A stretch of DNA of 64,000 bases, from contig NZ_CP116936.1 in NCBI RefSeq assembly GCF_028475105.1, forward strand, positions 5,579,501-5,643,500, written 5' to 3'. The position numbers and the translations under genes are program-made. This DNA comes from Micromonospora sp. LH3U1 (lineage in GTDB: Bacteria > Actinomycetota > Actinomycetes > Mycobacteriales > Micromonosporaceae). The notes beneath the pieces are model-generated. The model did not search any database. It saw only the letters and a program-made list of their open reading frames with translations, and was not told the DNA's origin. Positions within the stretch are counted from its first letter, which is position 1; each line of letters begins with the position of its first letter. Shown here piece after piece: positions 7,809-16,296 of the stretch.

Positions 7809-9017
7809 TCAGACAGCCGCCGCGATCAGCGCCGGTTCCACCTCGGTCCAGGATGAGCCGAGCTCCGCCGAGCGGGTCACCGCTTCCAGCACCAGCTGGA
7901 CCTGCAACGCGTCGGCGAACGAGGGAGCCGGGTCGACGCCGGTGGCGACCGCCTCGATGAAGTCGCGCATCTGGTGCGTGAACGAGTGCTCGTAGCCGAT
8001 GATGTGGCCCGGAGGCCACCACGCCGACATGTACGGGTGCTCGCCCTCGGTCACCAGGATGCGGGTGAAGCCCTGCTCCACGCCCGGCCGGGTGGCGTCA
8101 TAGAACTCCAGCTCGTTGAGGCGCTCCAGGTCGAAGACCACGCTGCCCAGCGAACCGTTGATCTCGACACGCAGGGCGTTCTTGCGGCCGGTGGCGAACC
8201 GGCTCGCCTCGTACGTGGCCAGGGCGCCACCGTCGAGCCGGGCCACGAAGACCGCGGCGTCGTCGACGGTGACCGGCCCGGTGGGCGACGTGTTGCCGTC
8301 CACCGTGGCCGCCAGACCGCTCGACTCGGCCGGCAACGGCCGCTCCTTGACGAAGGTCTCGGTGACCGCGCTGACCCCGCTGATCCGCTGACCGGTGACG
8401 AACTGGGTCAGATCGATGATGTGCGCACCGATGTCACCGAGCGCGCCGGAGCCCGCCCTGTCCTTCTGCAACCGCCAGACCAACGGGAACTGCGGGTCCA
8501 CGATCCAGTCCTGCAGGTACACCGCGCGGACGTGTCGAATCACCCCGAGTCGTCCGTCGGCGACCAACTGGCGCATCATCGCGACTGCGGGGACCCGGCG
8601 GTAGTTGAACCCGCACATCGACCGCACTCCGGAGGCCCGGGCGAGGTCCGCCGCAGCGGCCATCGCCCGTGCCTCCGCCACCGAGTTGGCCAACGGCTTC
8701 TCGCACAGGACGTGCTTGCCGGCGGCCAATGCGGCGAGGGCGATCTCGGCGTGGCTGTCGCCCGGGGTGCAGACGTCGACCACGTCGATGTCGTCCCGGT
8801 TGATCAGGTCACGCCAGTCCGTGGTGTACGCGTCCCAGCCGAGACGGTCGGCGGCGTCGGCCACCTTCGCTGTGTCTCGACCGCAGATCAACGCCATCCG
8901 GGCCCGCGCCGGCAGGTCGTACACGCGGTTCGCGGTGCGCCACGCCTGTGAGTGCGCGGCGCCCATGAACGCGTAGCCGACCATGCCGACCCGCAGTTCT
9001 TTGTCTGTCGTGGACAA
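7809..9017 (-). CDS. Gfo/Idh/MocA-family sugar/cyclitol dehydrogenase
   Basis: A 402-residue NAD(P)-dependent dehydrogenase. The Rossmann motif is GMVGYAFMGAAHSQAW near residue 10; DVVDVCTPGDSH and the family signature VLCEKPLANS follow at about 105-115; the C-terminal alpha/beta domain carries CGFNYRRVP, DWIVDPQFPLVWR and GALGDIGAHIIDL with the catalytic-region His. The start is TTG at 9017, preceded by GGGGGGAGA at suitable spacing; no ATG or GTG gives a better N-terminus. It follows the sugar-binding protein by 20 bp at the end of the ROK/ABC operon, so it probably oxidises the imported sugar or polyol. The substrate cannot be read from sequence. Confidence 0.85.
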   Translation of the reverse strand: MSTTDKELRVGMVGYAFMGAAHSQAWRTANRVYDLPARARMALICGRDTAKVADAADRLGWDAYTTDWRDLINRDDIDVVDVCTPGDSHAEIALAALAAGKHVLCEKPLANSVAEARAMAAAADLARASGVRSMCGFNYRRVPAVAMMRQLVADGRLGVIRHVRAVYLQDWIVDPQFPLVWRLQKDRAGSGALGDIGAHIIDLTQFVTGQRISGVSAVTETFVKERPLPAESSGLAATVDGNTSPTGPVTVDDAAVFVARLDGGALATYEASRFATGRKNALRVEINGSLGSVVFDLERLNELEFYDATRPGVEQGFTRILVTEGEHPYMSAWWPPGHIIGYEHSFTHQMRDFIEAVATGVDPAPSFADALQVQLVLEAVTRSAELGSSWTEVEPALIAAAV

Positions 9018-9037
9018 GGTGGGTCTCCCCCCGTATG

Positions 9038-10090
9038 TCAGAACCCGAGCTTGTCGTAGCTGCTCGCGTTCTCCTTGGTGATCGTCTCGGAGGTGAGGGT
9101 CACTTCCTTGGGGACCTGCAGCTCCGTCAGGTCGCCCAGGCCCCGGCCCTGCGCGACGAGCCGCGCGAGGGAGATTGCCGACGAGGCCATCGACGGGTTG
9201 TACGTGACCGTCGCCTTGAGCACCGTGTTGTCGGCCTTGATCGCGTCGATCGCGAGCTTCGAACCCGCGCCGCCGACCATGAAGAACTCGGTCCGGTTGG
9301 CCTGCTTGATGGCGGCGAGCACACCGATGCCCTGGTCGTCGTCGTGGTTCCAGATCGCGTCGATCTTCGGCAGCGCCTGGAGCAACTGGGCCGCCTCGCG
9401 CTGACCGCTGTCCGAGGTGAACTCGGCCGAGCGACGGTTGTTCACCTTGAACCCGTAGGTCGCCAGGGCAGCCGCGAAGCCGGCGCTGCGCTCGACGGTC
9501 AGCGGGATCTCCAGACCGGCGATCTCACCGATCACCGGGTTGGCGACGCCCTTGTCCTTGAGCTGCTTGCCGATGAAGTGCCCGGCCGAGACGCCCATGC
9601 CGTAGTTGTCGCCCTTGATGACCAGCCGCGAGGCCAGCGCGTCGGGGAAGGCCCGGTCGAGGTTCACGATCGGGATGCCCGCCTGCATCGCCTGGAGCGC
9701 GACGGCGTTGACCTCTTTGCCGTCGTGCGGCAGCACGACGATGATGTCCGGCTTCTGGGCGATCAGCGTGCCGAGCGTGGAGCGCTGGGCCTCGGAGTTC
9801 GACCCACCGTCGACCTCCTTGAACTCCACGTCCGAGTACGCCGCGGCCTGCGCCTTGGCGTTGGCGTGGATCGCGCCCATCCAGCCGTGGTCGGCGGCCG
9901 GGGCGGAGAAGCCGATGACGACCTTCTTACCCGGGGCGTTGTTGCCGGCACTGTCTCCGGCGGCCTTGGTCTGGGTGCTGGCGGCCGGGGTGTCGTTACT
10001 TGTGCAGGCGGTGAGGAGGGTGGCGGCGCCGACTGCGGCTCCACCGAAGAGCAACCGGCGGCGCGACAGGTCGCGACTGTGCTGGGTCAT
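9038..10090 (-). CDS. Sugar ABC transporter substrate-binding lipoprotein (RbsB/XylF-like)
   Basis: A 350-residue periplasmic-binding-protein type 1 (PF13407-like). The N-terminus has twin arginines (SRRRLLFGG) and a lipobox ending LLTAC, so it is an exported lipoprotein, possibly by Tat. The mature domain begins KVVIGFSAPAADHGWM and contains AQKPDIIVVLPHDGKEV, GIPIVNLDRAFPD, GEIAGLEIPLTVERSAGF and IWNHDDDQGIGVLAAI, the usual two-lobe pattern for ribose, xylose or similar sugars. AGGAGG precedes the ATG. It is the fourth gene of the operon, about 100 bp after the permease, and delivers sugar to that permease at the outer membrane face. Confidence 0.88.
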   Translation of the reverse strand: MTQHSRDLSRRRLLFGGAAVGAATLLTACTSNDTPAASTQTKAAGDSAGNNAPGKKVVIGFSAPAADHGWMGAIHANAKAQAAAYSDVEFKEVDGGSNSEAQRSTLGTLIAQKPDIIVVLPHDGKEVNAVALQAMQAGIPIVNLDRAFPDALASRLVIKGDNYGMGVSAGHFIGKQLKDKGVANPVIGEIAGLEIPLTVERSAGFAAALATYGFKVNNRRSAEFTSDSGQREAAQLLQALPKIDAIWNHDDDQGIGVLAAIKQANRTEFFMVGGAGSKLAIDAIKADNTVLKATVTYNPSMASSAISLARLVAQGRGLGDLTELQVPKEVTLTSETITKENASSYDKLGF

Positions 10091-10188
10091 GAATGACCTC
10101 CTGGGAGCGGGATTTGAGGTGATGAGGGTGTGCGGGGCCCGGCCACTGTCGAATATCTCGACGTCGCCAGGACAACGGGTGCGGTGCG

Positions 10189-11316
10189 TCAGGTTGCGGT
10201 GGTGACCCTGTTCCGCGCGAGGAGCCGAGTGACTGACTTGAACTGGAACTGCTGGACGAGGACGGCGGCGACGATGATGCCGCCCTTGACCATGTTCTGC
10301 GCCTCGATGGAGAGGCCGTTGATGGCGAAGAGGTTCGTGATCGTGGCGAAGATGATGACGCCGAGCAGCGAGCCGACGATGGTGCCCCGACCACCGCTGA
10401 GCAGCGTCCCACCGATGATCGCCGCGGCGATCGCGTCCAGCTCGTACAGGTTGGCCATCGCCGCCTGCGCCGAGGTGGCCTGGGAGGTGAGCATGATGGC
10501 GGCGATGCCGCAGCAGAGACCGGAGAGCGCGTAGAGAAGCATCGTGTGCCGACGGACGTTGATGCCGGCCAACCGTGCCGCCTCCGGATTGCCGCCGACG
10601 GCGATGGTCCGCCGACCGAAGGTCGTCCGGTTGAGCACGATCCACCCGGCCACCACCACCGCGCCCAGGATGTAGACGAGGATCGGAATCCCGATCACCT
10701 TGCGCGCCGCGATGTCGTTGATGAAGGTGCTGCTCGACACCTGGGTCTGCTTGTTGGAGATCGACGCCGCGAGCCCTCGCGCGGCCACCAGCATCGCGAG
10801 GGTCGCGATGAACGGCACCAACCGCCCGTACGAGATGAGTACGCCGTTGACCAGGCCGACGCAGATGCCGACCACGAGGGCCGTGAAGATCATTCCAGCG
10901 GCGCCGTAGCTCTGGGTGGCCACCGTGGTGCACCAGACGCCGGCCAGGGCGACGATCGCCCCGACCGACAGGTCGATGCCACCGCCGATGATCACGAAGG
11001 TCATTCCGACCGTCACCACGCCGACGACCGAGGCGAGCTGCAGGATGGCCAGGACGTTGTTCCAGACCCAGTTCGGGTCGCCGTAGAGGTCCGGCTTGGT
11101 GACCGCACCGACCAGGATCAGCGCGGCCAGCACACCGATCAGACCGAGGTTGCGCTTGGCGCCGTCGCCGCCGTCCCCCCGCCACCAGGAGAGCCGACCC
11201 GTGGACCCTGCCTTGTCGCTGGCCACCGCCGTCTCCGCCGGGTCCACCGGCGGCGACTGCGCCGGAAGCTGCGGGCGCTCCGGTGTCGCGGTGGGAGTGG
11301 GAGTCGCGTCGCTCAT
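10189..11316 (-). CDS. Sugar ABC transporter permease (RbsC/XylH-like)
   Basis: A 375-residue inner-membrane permease of the BPD_transp_2 family. A cytoplasmic Pro/Thr-rich N-terminus of about 50 residues is followed by some 8-10 hydrophobic segments. The conserved GMTFVIIGGGIDLSVGAIVALAG motif (about residues 105-125) and the EAA-like loop GGNPEAARLAGINVRR, which contacts the ATPase, are both present. The ATG overlaps the stop of the ATPase gene as ATGA. It belongs to the single-permease group (ribose, xylose, galactose, inositol importers). Confidence 0.9.
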   Translation of the reverse strand: MSDATPTPTATPERPQLPAQSPPVDPAETAVASDKAGSTGRLSWWRGDGGDGAKRNLGLIGVLAALILVGAVTKPDLYGDPNWVWNNVLAILQLASVVGVVTVGMTFVIIGGGIDLSVGAIVALAGVWCTTVATQSYGAAGMIFTALVVGICVGLVNGVLISYGRLVPFIATLAMLVAARGLAASISNKQTQVSSSTFINDIAARKVIGIPILVYILGAVVVAGWIVLNRTTFGRRTIAVGGNPEAARLAGINVRRHTMLLYALSGLCCGIAAIMLTSQATSAQAAMANLYELDAIAAAIIGGTLLSGGRGTIVGSLLGVIIFATITNLFAINGLSIEAQNMVKGGIIVAAVLVQQFQFKSVTRLLARNRVTTAT

Positions 11317-12935
11317 GCCGGTGCGCCTTCCATCAAGGACCCCGCCATCACGAGGTCAAGCACTGTGTTCTCGTCGAGTTCGCCGGCCGCGGCCTCGCGG
11401 ACGACCCGCCCTTCCCGCATCACCAGCACCCGGTCGGACAGACCAAGCACCTCAGGCACCTCGCTGGAGACCAGCAGCACCCCGACGCCCTGAGCGGCCA
11501 GCGCCCGGATGACCTGGTAGAGCTCAGCCCGGGCGCCCACGTCCACGCCCCGGGTGGGCTCGTCGAGCAGCAACAGCTTGGTGCCGCCGAGCAGCCACCG
11601 ACCGACCACGACCTTCTGCTGATTGCCGCCGGACAGCGTGCGTACCGGTCGGCTGACGTCCCGGGGCCGCAGCTCCAGGCTCTCGGCGATCCGGTCCGCC
11701 TCGGCGCGTTCCTTGGCGGCGTTGGTGAAGCCGAGCCGCGCGTACCGGCCGAAGGTGGCCAGCGTGACGTTGCGGTAGATCGGCTCACCGAGCAGCAGCG
11801 CCTGGCTCTTGCGTTCCTCCGGGGCCATCCCCATGCCGGCCCGCACCGCCGCGCCCACGCCGGAACGCAGCACCCGCCCGCCCATCCGGACCGAACCGGC
11901 ATCCGCGACACGGGCACCGTAGATCGTCTCCAGCAGCTCGGAGCGACCGGAGCCAACCAGTCCCGCGATGCCGACGATCTCCCCGGCGCGCACGTTCAAC
12001 GAGACGTCGGCGAACTCACCCGTGCGGGTCAGCCCCTCCACCTGGAGCAGGTCGGCACCGACAGCGTCGTCGGTCGGCCGGTCCGGGAAGACGTACTCGA
12101 TGGTGCGGCCGGTCATCCGGCTGACCAGGTCGCGGGTCGGGGTTTCGCGCGCCGGCAGGTTGGCCGCCGTGGTCCGGCCGTCCTTGAGTACGGTGACACG
12201 GTCGCCGATCTCGCGGATCTCCTCCAGGCGGTGGGAGATGTAGATGACGGCGATGCCCTGCGCGGTCAGCTCCCGGATGATCCGGAACAGGTTGCCGACC
12301 TCATCGTGGGCCAGCACCGCGCTCGGCTCGTCCATGATGATCAGTCGGGCCTCGTGCGACAGCGCCCGCGCCATGCTGACGATCTGCTTACCAGCGGCCG
12401 GCAACGACCGGACCATCCGCCCGGGCGGGATCTCACCGTGGCCGAGCCGACTGAGGATCTGCCGGGTGTGCCGCGCCATCCGGCCGCGCCGGACGAACCC
12501 GAAGCTGCGGTACTCGTGGCCGAGGAAGGCGTTCTCCGCCACCGAGAGATCCTCGACGAGGTCGAGTTCCTGATAGATCGTGGCGATGCCGGCGCGCATG
12601 GCGGCCTGCGGGTTGGCGAAGGTGGCCGGCTCACCGCGCCACTCCACCTGCCCGGAATCCGGTTGGTGCACCCCGGCGAGCACCTTGATCAGCGTGGACT
12701 TGCCGGCGCCGTTCTGCCCGAGCAGGCAATGCACCTCGCCGGCACGCACCTCCAGCTGCACGCCGTCCAACGCGCGTACGCCGGGGAAGGTCTTGACCAC
12801 ATCGGTGAGGCGCAGGACCACCTCGCCCGCGACGGTATCGGCGGGAGCCTCCAGCAGCGGCGCCTCGGCGACGGCCTCGGCCGACGCGGCGGTGGGGGCA
12901 TCCTCGGGCAGAGCCACGGTCTCCTCCTCGCTCAC
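11313..12935 (-). CDS. Sugar ABC transporter ATP-binding protein, two ATPase domains (RbsA/XylG-like)
   Basis: A 540-residue tandem ATPase. Domain 1 has Walker A GQNGAGKST near residue 75 and Walker B RLIIMDEPSAVL. Its signature stretch reads SLPAAGKQIVSMARAL instead of LSGGQ, a change usual in the first domain of this family. Domain 2 has the canonical signature TLSGGNQQKVVVGRWL and Walker B LLLLDEPTRGVD but no clear Walker A, again typical. The GTG start overlaps the ROK repressor stop (GTGA). The first 45 residues are an acidic, Ala-rich extension. It powers import through the permease encoded next. Confidence 0.9.
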   Translation of the reverse strand: MSEEETVALPEDAPTAASAEAVAEAPLLEAPADTVAGEVVLRLTDVVKTFPGVRALDGVQLEVRAGEVHCLLGQNGAGKSTLIKVLAGVHQPDSGQVEWRGEPATFANPQAAMRAGIATIYQELDLVEDLSVAENAFLGHEYRSFGFVRRGRMARHTRQILSRLGHGEIPPGRMVRSLPAAGKQIVSMARALSHEARLIIMDEPSAVLAHDEVGNLFRIIRELTAQGIAVIYISHRLEEIREIGDRVTVLKDGRTTAANLPARETPTRDLVSRMTGRTIEYVFPDRPTDDAVGADLLQVEGLTRTGEFADVSLNVRAGEIVGIAGLVGSGRSELLETIYGARVADAGSVRMGGRVLRSGVGAAVRAGMGMAPEERKSQALLLGEPIYRNVTLATFGRYARLGFTNAAKERAEADRIAESLELRPRDVSRPVRTLSGGNQQKVVVGRWLLGGTKLLLLDEPTRGVDVGARAELYQVIRALAAQGVGVLLVSSEVPEVLGLSDRVLVMREGRVVREAAAGELDENTVLDLVMAGSLMEGAPA

Positions 12936-14110
12936 GATGCTTCCCCGAAGGCGACGTCGCTCGCGAGCACCGCCGCGCCGGTGACACCGGCACGACCGCC
13001 CAGCTCGGACAGCACGACGGGCAGGTTGCCGGTGGCCAACGGCAGCGACCGGCGGTAGACCACGCTGCGGATCTCGGCGAGCAGGATGTGCCCGAGCTGG
13101 GCCAGCCCGCCGCCGATCACGATCATCGACGGGTTGGTGAAGCTGACCAGACCGGCGAGCACACCGCCGACCCGCCGTCCGCCGTCACGGATCAGCTGGA
13201 TACAGGTCACGTCGCCCTCGACGGCGCCCTCGGCGACGTCCAGTGCGGTCACCACACCACGCAGGGTCAGCCGCTCGGCCAACGCCGGCGACGCCCCACT
13301 GCGGGCGGCGGCGGTAGCTTCCTTGGCGAGCGCGGCGCCACTGAACAGCGCCTCCAGGCAGCCGACGTTGCCGCAGGAGCACATCGGACCGTGCGGGTCG
13401 ACCTGGATGTGGCCGATGTCGCCGGCGCAGCCGTCGGTGCCCCGGTAGACCTCGCCGGTGAGGTAGATGCCGCACCCGATGCCGGTGCCGATCTTCACGA
13501 AGAGGAAGTCGTCCACCGAGTGCGCGACCCCGCCGTGCCGCTCACCGATCGCCATGATGTTGACGTCGTTGTCGACCACCGCCGGGCAGCCGTGCTCCCG
13601 GCTGAGCAGCTCGCGCACCGGGAACCGGTCCCAGCCCGGCATGATCGGTGGCGAGACCGGGACGCCGTCGCGGAAGCTGACCGGGCCGGGCACGCCGACG
13701 CCGACCGCGTCCAACCGCTCGTACGCGCCGTCGACCCGGGCCTTGTGCAGCAGCTCGTTGACCCGTTGCAGGGTCACCTTCGGTCCGTTGCGGATCTCGG
13801 CCGGCTCGGCGTAGTGCGCGACCGGTTCGAGGCGACCGTTGACCACCTCGACGTCGATCGAGCTGGCACCGAGGTCGACGGCGGCGAAGCGCAGCTTCGG
13901 GTTCAGCTCGACCAGCGTCGAGCGACGCCCACCCCGGGAGGCGGCGAGCCCCGCCTCGGCGACATAACCCAGCGCGACCAGGCGATCCAGCTCGGCCAGC
14001 ATGCGCGGGCGCGGCATCTGGAGTCGGTCGCCCAACTCGGCCCGGGACACGGCCCCCTCGTCGCGGAGCAACCGCAACAGTCGCACGTGCAGGGGATCGA
14101 CGGTCCGCAC
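12932..14110 (-). CDS. ROK-family transcriptional repressor
   Basis: A 392-residue regulator. Residues 1-70 are a winged helix-turn-helix (LLRDEGAVSRAELGDRLQMP). The rest is a ROK sugar-binding domain with AAVDLGASSIDVEV (phosphate-loop-like), VGVPGPV, DNDVNIMAIGE and the zinc cluster GHIQVDPHGPMCSCGNVGCLE, whose His and Cys ligands are all present. The start is GTG at 14110 preceded by GAAGAGG. It is the first gene of the operon, so it probably represses itself and the transporter until the sugar binds; palindromes lie upstream at 14140-14162 and 14228-14249. Order and type recall the Rok7B7/XylFGH region of Streptomyces, but the substrate is unproved. Confidence 0.9.
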   Translation of the reverse strand: MRTVDPLHVRLLRLLRDEGAVSRAELGDRLQMPRPRMLAELDRLVALGYVAEAGLAASRGGRRSTLVELNPKLRFAAVDLGASSIDVEVVNGRLEPVAHYAEPAEIRNGPKVTLQRVNELLHKARVDGAYERLDAVGVGVPGPVSFRDGVPVSPPIMPGWDRFPVRELLSREHGCPAVVDNDVNIMAIGERHGGVAHSVDDFLFVKIGTGIGCGIYLTGEVYRGTDGCAGDIGHIQVDPHGPMCSCGNVGCLEALFSGAALAKEATAAARSGASPALAERLTLRGVVTALDVAEGAVEGDVTCIQLIRDGGRRVGGVLAGLVSFTNPSMIVIGGGLAQLGHILLAEIRSVVYRRSLPLATGNLPVVLSELGGRAGVTGAAVLASDVAFGEAS

Positions 14111-14139
14111 CGGGGCGCCACCTCTTCATCGGACTGGTT

Positions 14140-14162
14140 CACATCGACGCAATGTCGATGTG
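14140..14162. promoter_or_regulatory. Candidate operator 1 of the ROK/ABC operon
   Basis: Perfect 9-bp inverted repeat CACATCGAC-GCAAT-GTCGATGTG, centred about 40 bp upstream of the ROK repressor start codon. A smaller TGTGT/ACACA palindrome follows directly. Position and symmetry fit an autoregulatory operator; the binding protein is inferred. Confidence 0.5.
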
Positions 14163-14227
14163 TTGTGTCCGACACAGTAAGAGCGTTCCGTACCGCCTGT
14201 CCAGAGCTTCAACCGTTCCGAGACCAA

Positions 14228-14249
14228 CTTTTGTCCGAAAGAACAAAAG
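14228..14249. promoter_or_regulatory. Candidate operator 2 of the ROK/ABC operon
   Basis: Inverted repeat with arms CTTTTGTCC and GAACAAAAG (one mismatch) around a 4-nt spacer, about 120 bp upstream of the ROK start in a locally AT-rich stretch. Spacing from operator 1 is about 88 bp, compatible with either two operators or an operator plus an activator site. Confidence 0.45.
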
Positions 14250-14319
14250 CTACTAGTCGATCAAGAAAAGGATCACGGGCGGCCCGCGGCCGCTCGCCCG
14301 CAGTGCCATCGACGAACAC

Positions 14320-14361
14320 CAAATCGCCCCGCCAGCCGATCTCCGGTGGCGGGGCGATTTG
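14320..14361. terminator. Hairpin terminator downstream of yihY
   Basis: Perfect 15-bp arms, CAAATCGCCCCGCCA and its complement, with a 12-nt loop, starting 26 bp after the stop codon of the minus-strand YihY gene. The T-rich tail is minimal (GATTTG). Confidence 0.75.
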
Positions 14362-14386
14362 GGCGGGGCAGTTTGCGCGAGGCCCG

Positions 14387-15412
14387 TCAGCGGCGGCCGG
14401 CGGAGTTCCGCTTCTTGCGGAGCTTGCGGTCGTCGCGTAGCTCGACGTACGGCTCCTCGTCGACGTCGTGGCCGGCCGCGATGGCCCGGCCCCGCTCCAA
14501 CTCGGCGTCGAACTCGGCACCCAGCAGGATCGCGATGTTGCTGAGCCAGAGCCAGACCAAGAAGATGATCACGCCGGCCAGTGCCCCGTACGTCTTGTCA
14601 TACGAGCTGAAGTTACTCACGTACAAGGCGAACAGGCCGGAGATCACCAGCCAGATCACCACGGCCAGCACACCGCCCGGGCTGACCCAACGGAACCCGC
14701 CGTGCCGTGCGTTCGGCGAGGCCCAGTAGAGGATCGCGAACATCAGGCTGACCAGGATCAGCAGCACCGGCCACTTCGCGATGTCCCACACCGCGACGGC
14801 CGTCGAGCCGAGGCCGACCACATCACCGACCACCTCAGCGAGGCGGCCGGTGAAGACCACGATCACCGCGCAGAGCAGCAGGAGCACGCCGATCACCGCG
14901 GTGACACCGACCCGGATCGGCAGCGTCTTCCAGATCGGCCGGCCCTCCTGCACGTCGTAGATGGTGTTCGAGGCACGCATGAAGGCGCCGATGTAACCGG
15001 ACGCGGACCAGAATGCGGCCAACAGACCGGTGATCGCCGCGACGCTGGCCAGACCACCGTTCTGCTGGGCGGTGTCGATCGCGCCCTCGATGATCTTCTG
15101 GATGCTGTCGTTCGGCACCGCCTGGTTGACGGTGTCCTTGACGCCCTCGGTGGCACTCTTGCCGAGCAGGCCGAGGATCGAGATCAGCACCAGCAGGCCG
15201 GGGAAGATCGACAGCACCCCGTAGTAGGTCAGCGCCGCCGCCCAGTCGGTCAGGCTGTCGTCCTGGAATTCGGAAACAGTGCGGCGCAGCGCCGCCTTCC
15301 AGCCGCTGCCGGGCAGGTCGGCAGGGCTGTCCGGCCCGTCGTCGGGTCCGACCGGCGCGCTGGCGGGATCACGCTCGTGCTCCCGGTGGGCGGAAGACTC
15401 GTTCGAGGCCAT
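14387..15412 (-). CDS. YihY/BrkB family inner-membrane protein
   Basis: A 341-residue integral membrane protein with about six hydrophobic segments. Family marks are DWAAALTYYGVLSIFPGLLVL near residue 58, the YIGAFMRASNTIYDV stretch near 140, SPNARHGGFRWVSPGGVLAV near 235 and SYDKTYGALAGVIIFLVWLW near 275. A Pro/Asp-rich N-terminus of about 40 residues and a basic C-terminus (RKLRKKRNSAGRR) face the cytoplasm. Start: ATG with GAGGGG 3-8 nt upstream. It stands alone with its own terminator at 14320-14361. Family function is unclear; it was once called ribonuclease BN. Confidence 0.88.
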   Translation of the reverse strand: MASNESSAHREHERDPASAPVGPDDGPDSPADLPGSGWKAALRRTVSEFQDDSLTDWAAALTYYGVLSIFPGLLVLISILGLLGKSATEGVKDTVNQAVPNDSIQKIIEGAIDTAQQNGGLASVAAITGLLAAFWSASGYIGAFMRASNTIYDVQEGRPIWKTLPIRVGVTAVIGVLLLLCAVIVVFTGRLAEVVGDVVGLGSTAVAVWDIAKWPVLLILVSLMFAILYWASPNARHGGFRWVSPGGVLAVVIWLVISGLFALYVSNFSSYDKTYGALAGVIIFLVWLWLSNIAILLGAEFDAELERGRAIAAGHDVDEEPYVELRDDRKLRKKRNSAGRR

Positions 15413-15476
15413 CGCCCCTCCTCTTCGTCTGCGGTGTCACCTCCGGACATGCCCCGTGGACGGGCGCGGGTAACCC

Positions 15477-16286
15477 CTACTTGTAGAGCAACCTGCCCAT
15501 CCGGCGAGAGGCCACCAGCAGGCCGACCGCCACCATCACCAGCAGGTAGAGCACGTCCAGCAGCCAGGCCCAGCCACCGCTGCCCAGCGCGACCCCGCGG
15601 ATCAGGTGCACCGACCGGTACAGCGGGGTGATCTCGATCAACCAGTGCAGCAGAGTCGGATAGGCCTGCGCCGGCACGAACGTGCCGGAGAAGAGGAAGA
15701 GGGTGAACTGCGCCGAGCCCATCAGATCGAAATCCTGCCAGCTGCGCATGAAGGTGGAGATCGCCATGCCGAGCGCCCCGAACGCGAACCCGACCAGCAC
15801 CGCCGCCGGAAGGGCGGTCAGCGCGCGGGTGATGCTGGTCAGATCCAGCGCGACCATCACCCCGAGGAACGCGGCCGAGTAGGCGCTCCCCCGCAGCATC
15901 GCCCAACCCAACTCACCGAGGGCGATCTCGAACGGCCGTACCGGGGTGGCGATCATCCCGTCGTACAGCTTCATGTATTTCATCTTGCCGAAGAAGTTGA
16001 ACGTGGTCTCCGCGAGCGCCCCGGTCATCGCCGAGGAGGCGAGCATCGCCGGAGCCACGAACTCGGCGTACGAGACGAGCCGCCCGTCAGGCAGCGGCAG
16101 GTCGCCGATCAGCGCCCCGACGCCCACGCCGATGGAGAGCAGGTAGAGCAGCGGCTCCACGAAGCCGGAGAGCAGCAGCAGCCAGTAGACCGACTTCAGC
16201 GCCGTGACGTTGCGCTCGACCACCGACGCCGACCGCCGGGACGCGGCGGAGACGTCGACCAGCCGGGGCAGGATCAGCGTGACCAC
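15477..16286 (-). CDS. ABC-2 type export permease
   Basis: A 269-residue membrane protein with six predicted hydrophobic segments. The central amphipathic loop FFGKMKYMKLYDGMIATPVRP is characteristic of DrrB/NodJ-like ABC-2 permeases, as is QFTLFLFSGTFVPAQAYPTLLHWL before the last segments. The start is GTG at 16286 (VVTLILP). It ends the cluster of one ATPase and two permeases and lies 10 bp after the second permease, so they are cotranscribed and probably form a heterodimeric channel. The exported molecule is unknown; drugs, lipids and polysaccharide precursors are all handled by the family. Confidence 0.82.
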   Translation of the reverse strand: MVTLILPRLVDVSAASRRSASVVERNVTALKSVYWLLLLSGFVEPLLYLLSIGVGVGALIGDLPLPDGRLVSYAEFVAPAMLASSAMTGALAETTFNFFGKMKYMKLYDGMIATPVRPFEIALGELGWAMLRGSAYSAAFLGVMVALDLTSITRALTALPAAVLVGFAFGALGMAISTFMRSWQDFDLMGSAQFTLFLFSGTFVPAQAYPTLLHWLIEITPLYRSVHLIRGVALGSGGWAWLLDVLYLLVMVAVGLLVASRRMGRLLYK

Positions 16287-16296
16287 GACAGCCTCC

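Noticed and set aside
7245..7856. Open frames in the gap upstream of the ebo operon
   Set aside because: Translations are Arg/Pro/Gly-rich with no motif, and no RBS or third-position GC pattern marks any of them; they are typical chance frames of high-GC DNA.
10091..11185. Extension of the substrate-binding protein frame across the permease
   Set aside because: The added residues are Arg/Gly-rich shadow of the permease gene; the lipoprotein signal at 10090 fixes the true start.
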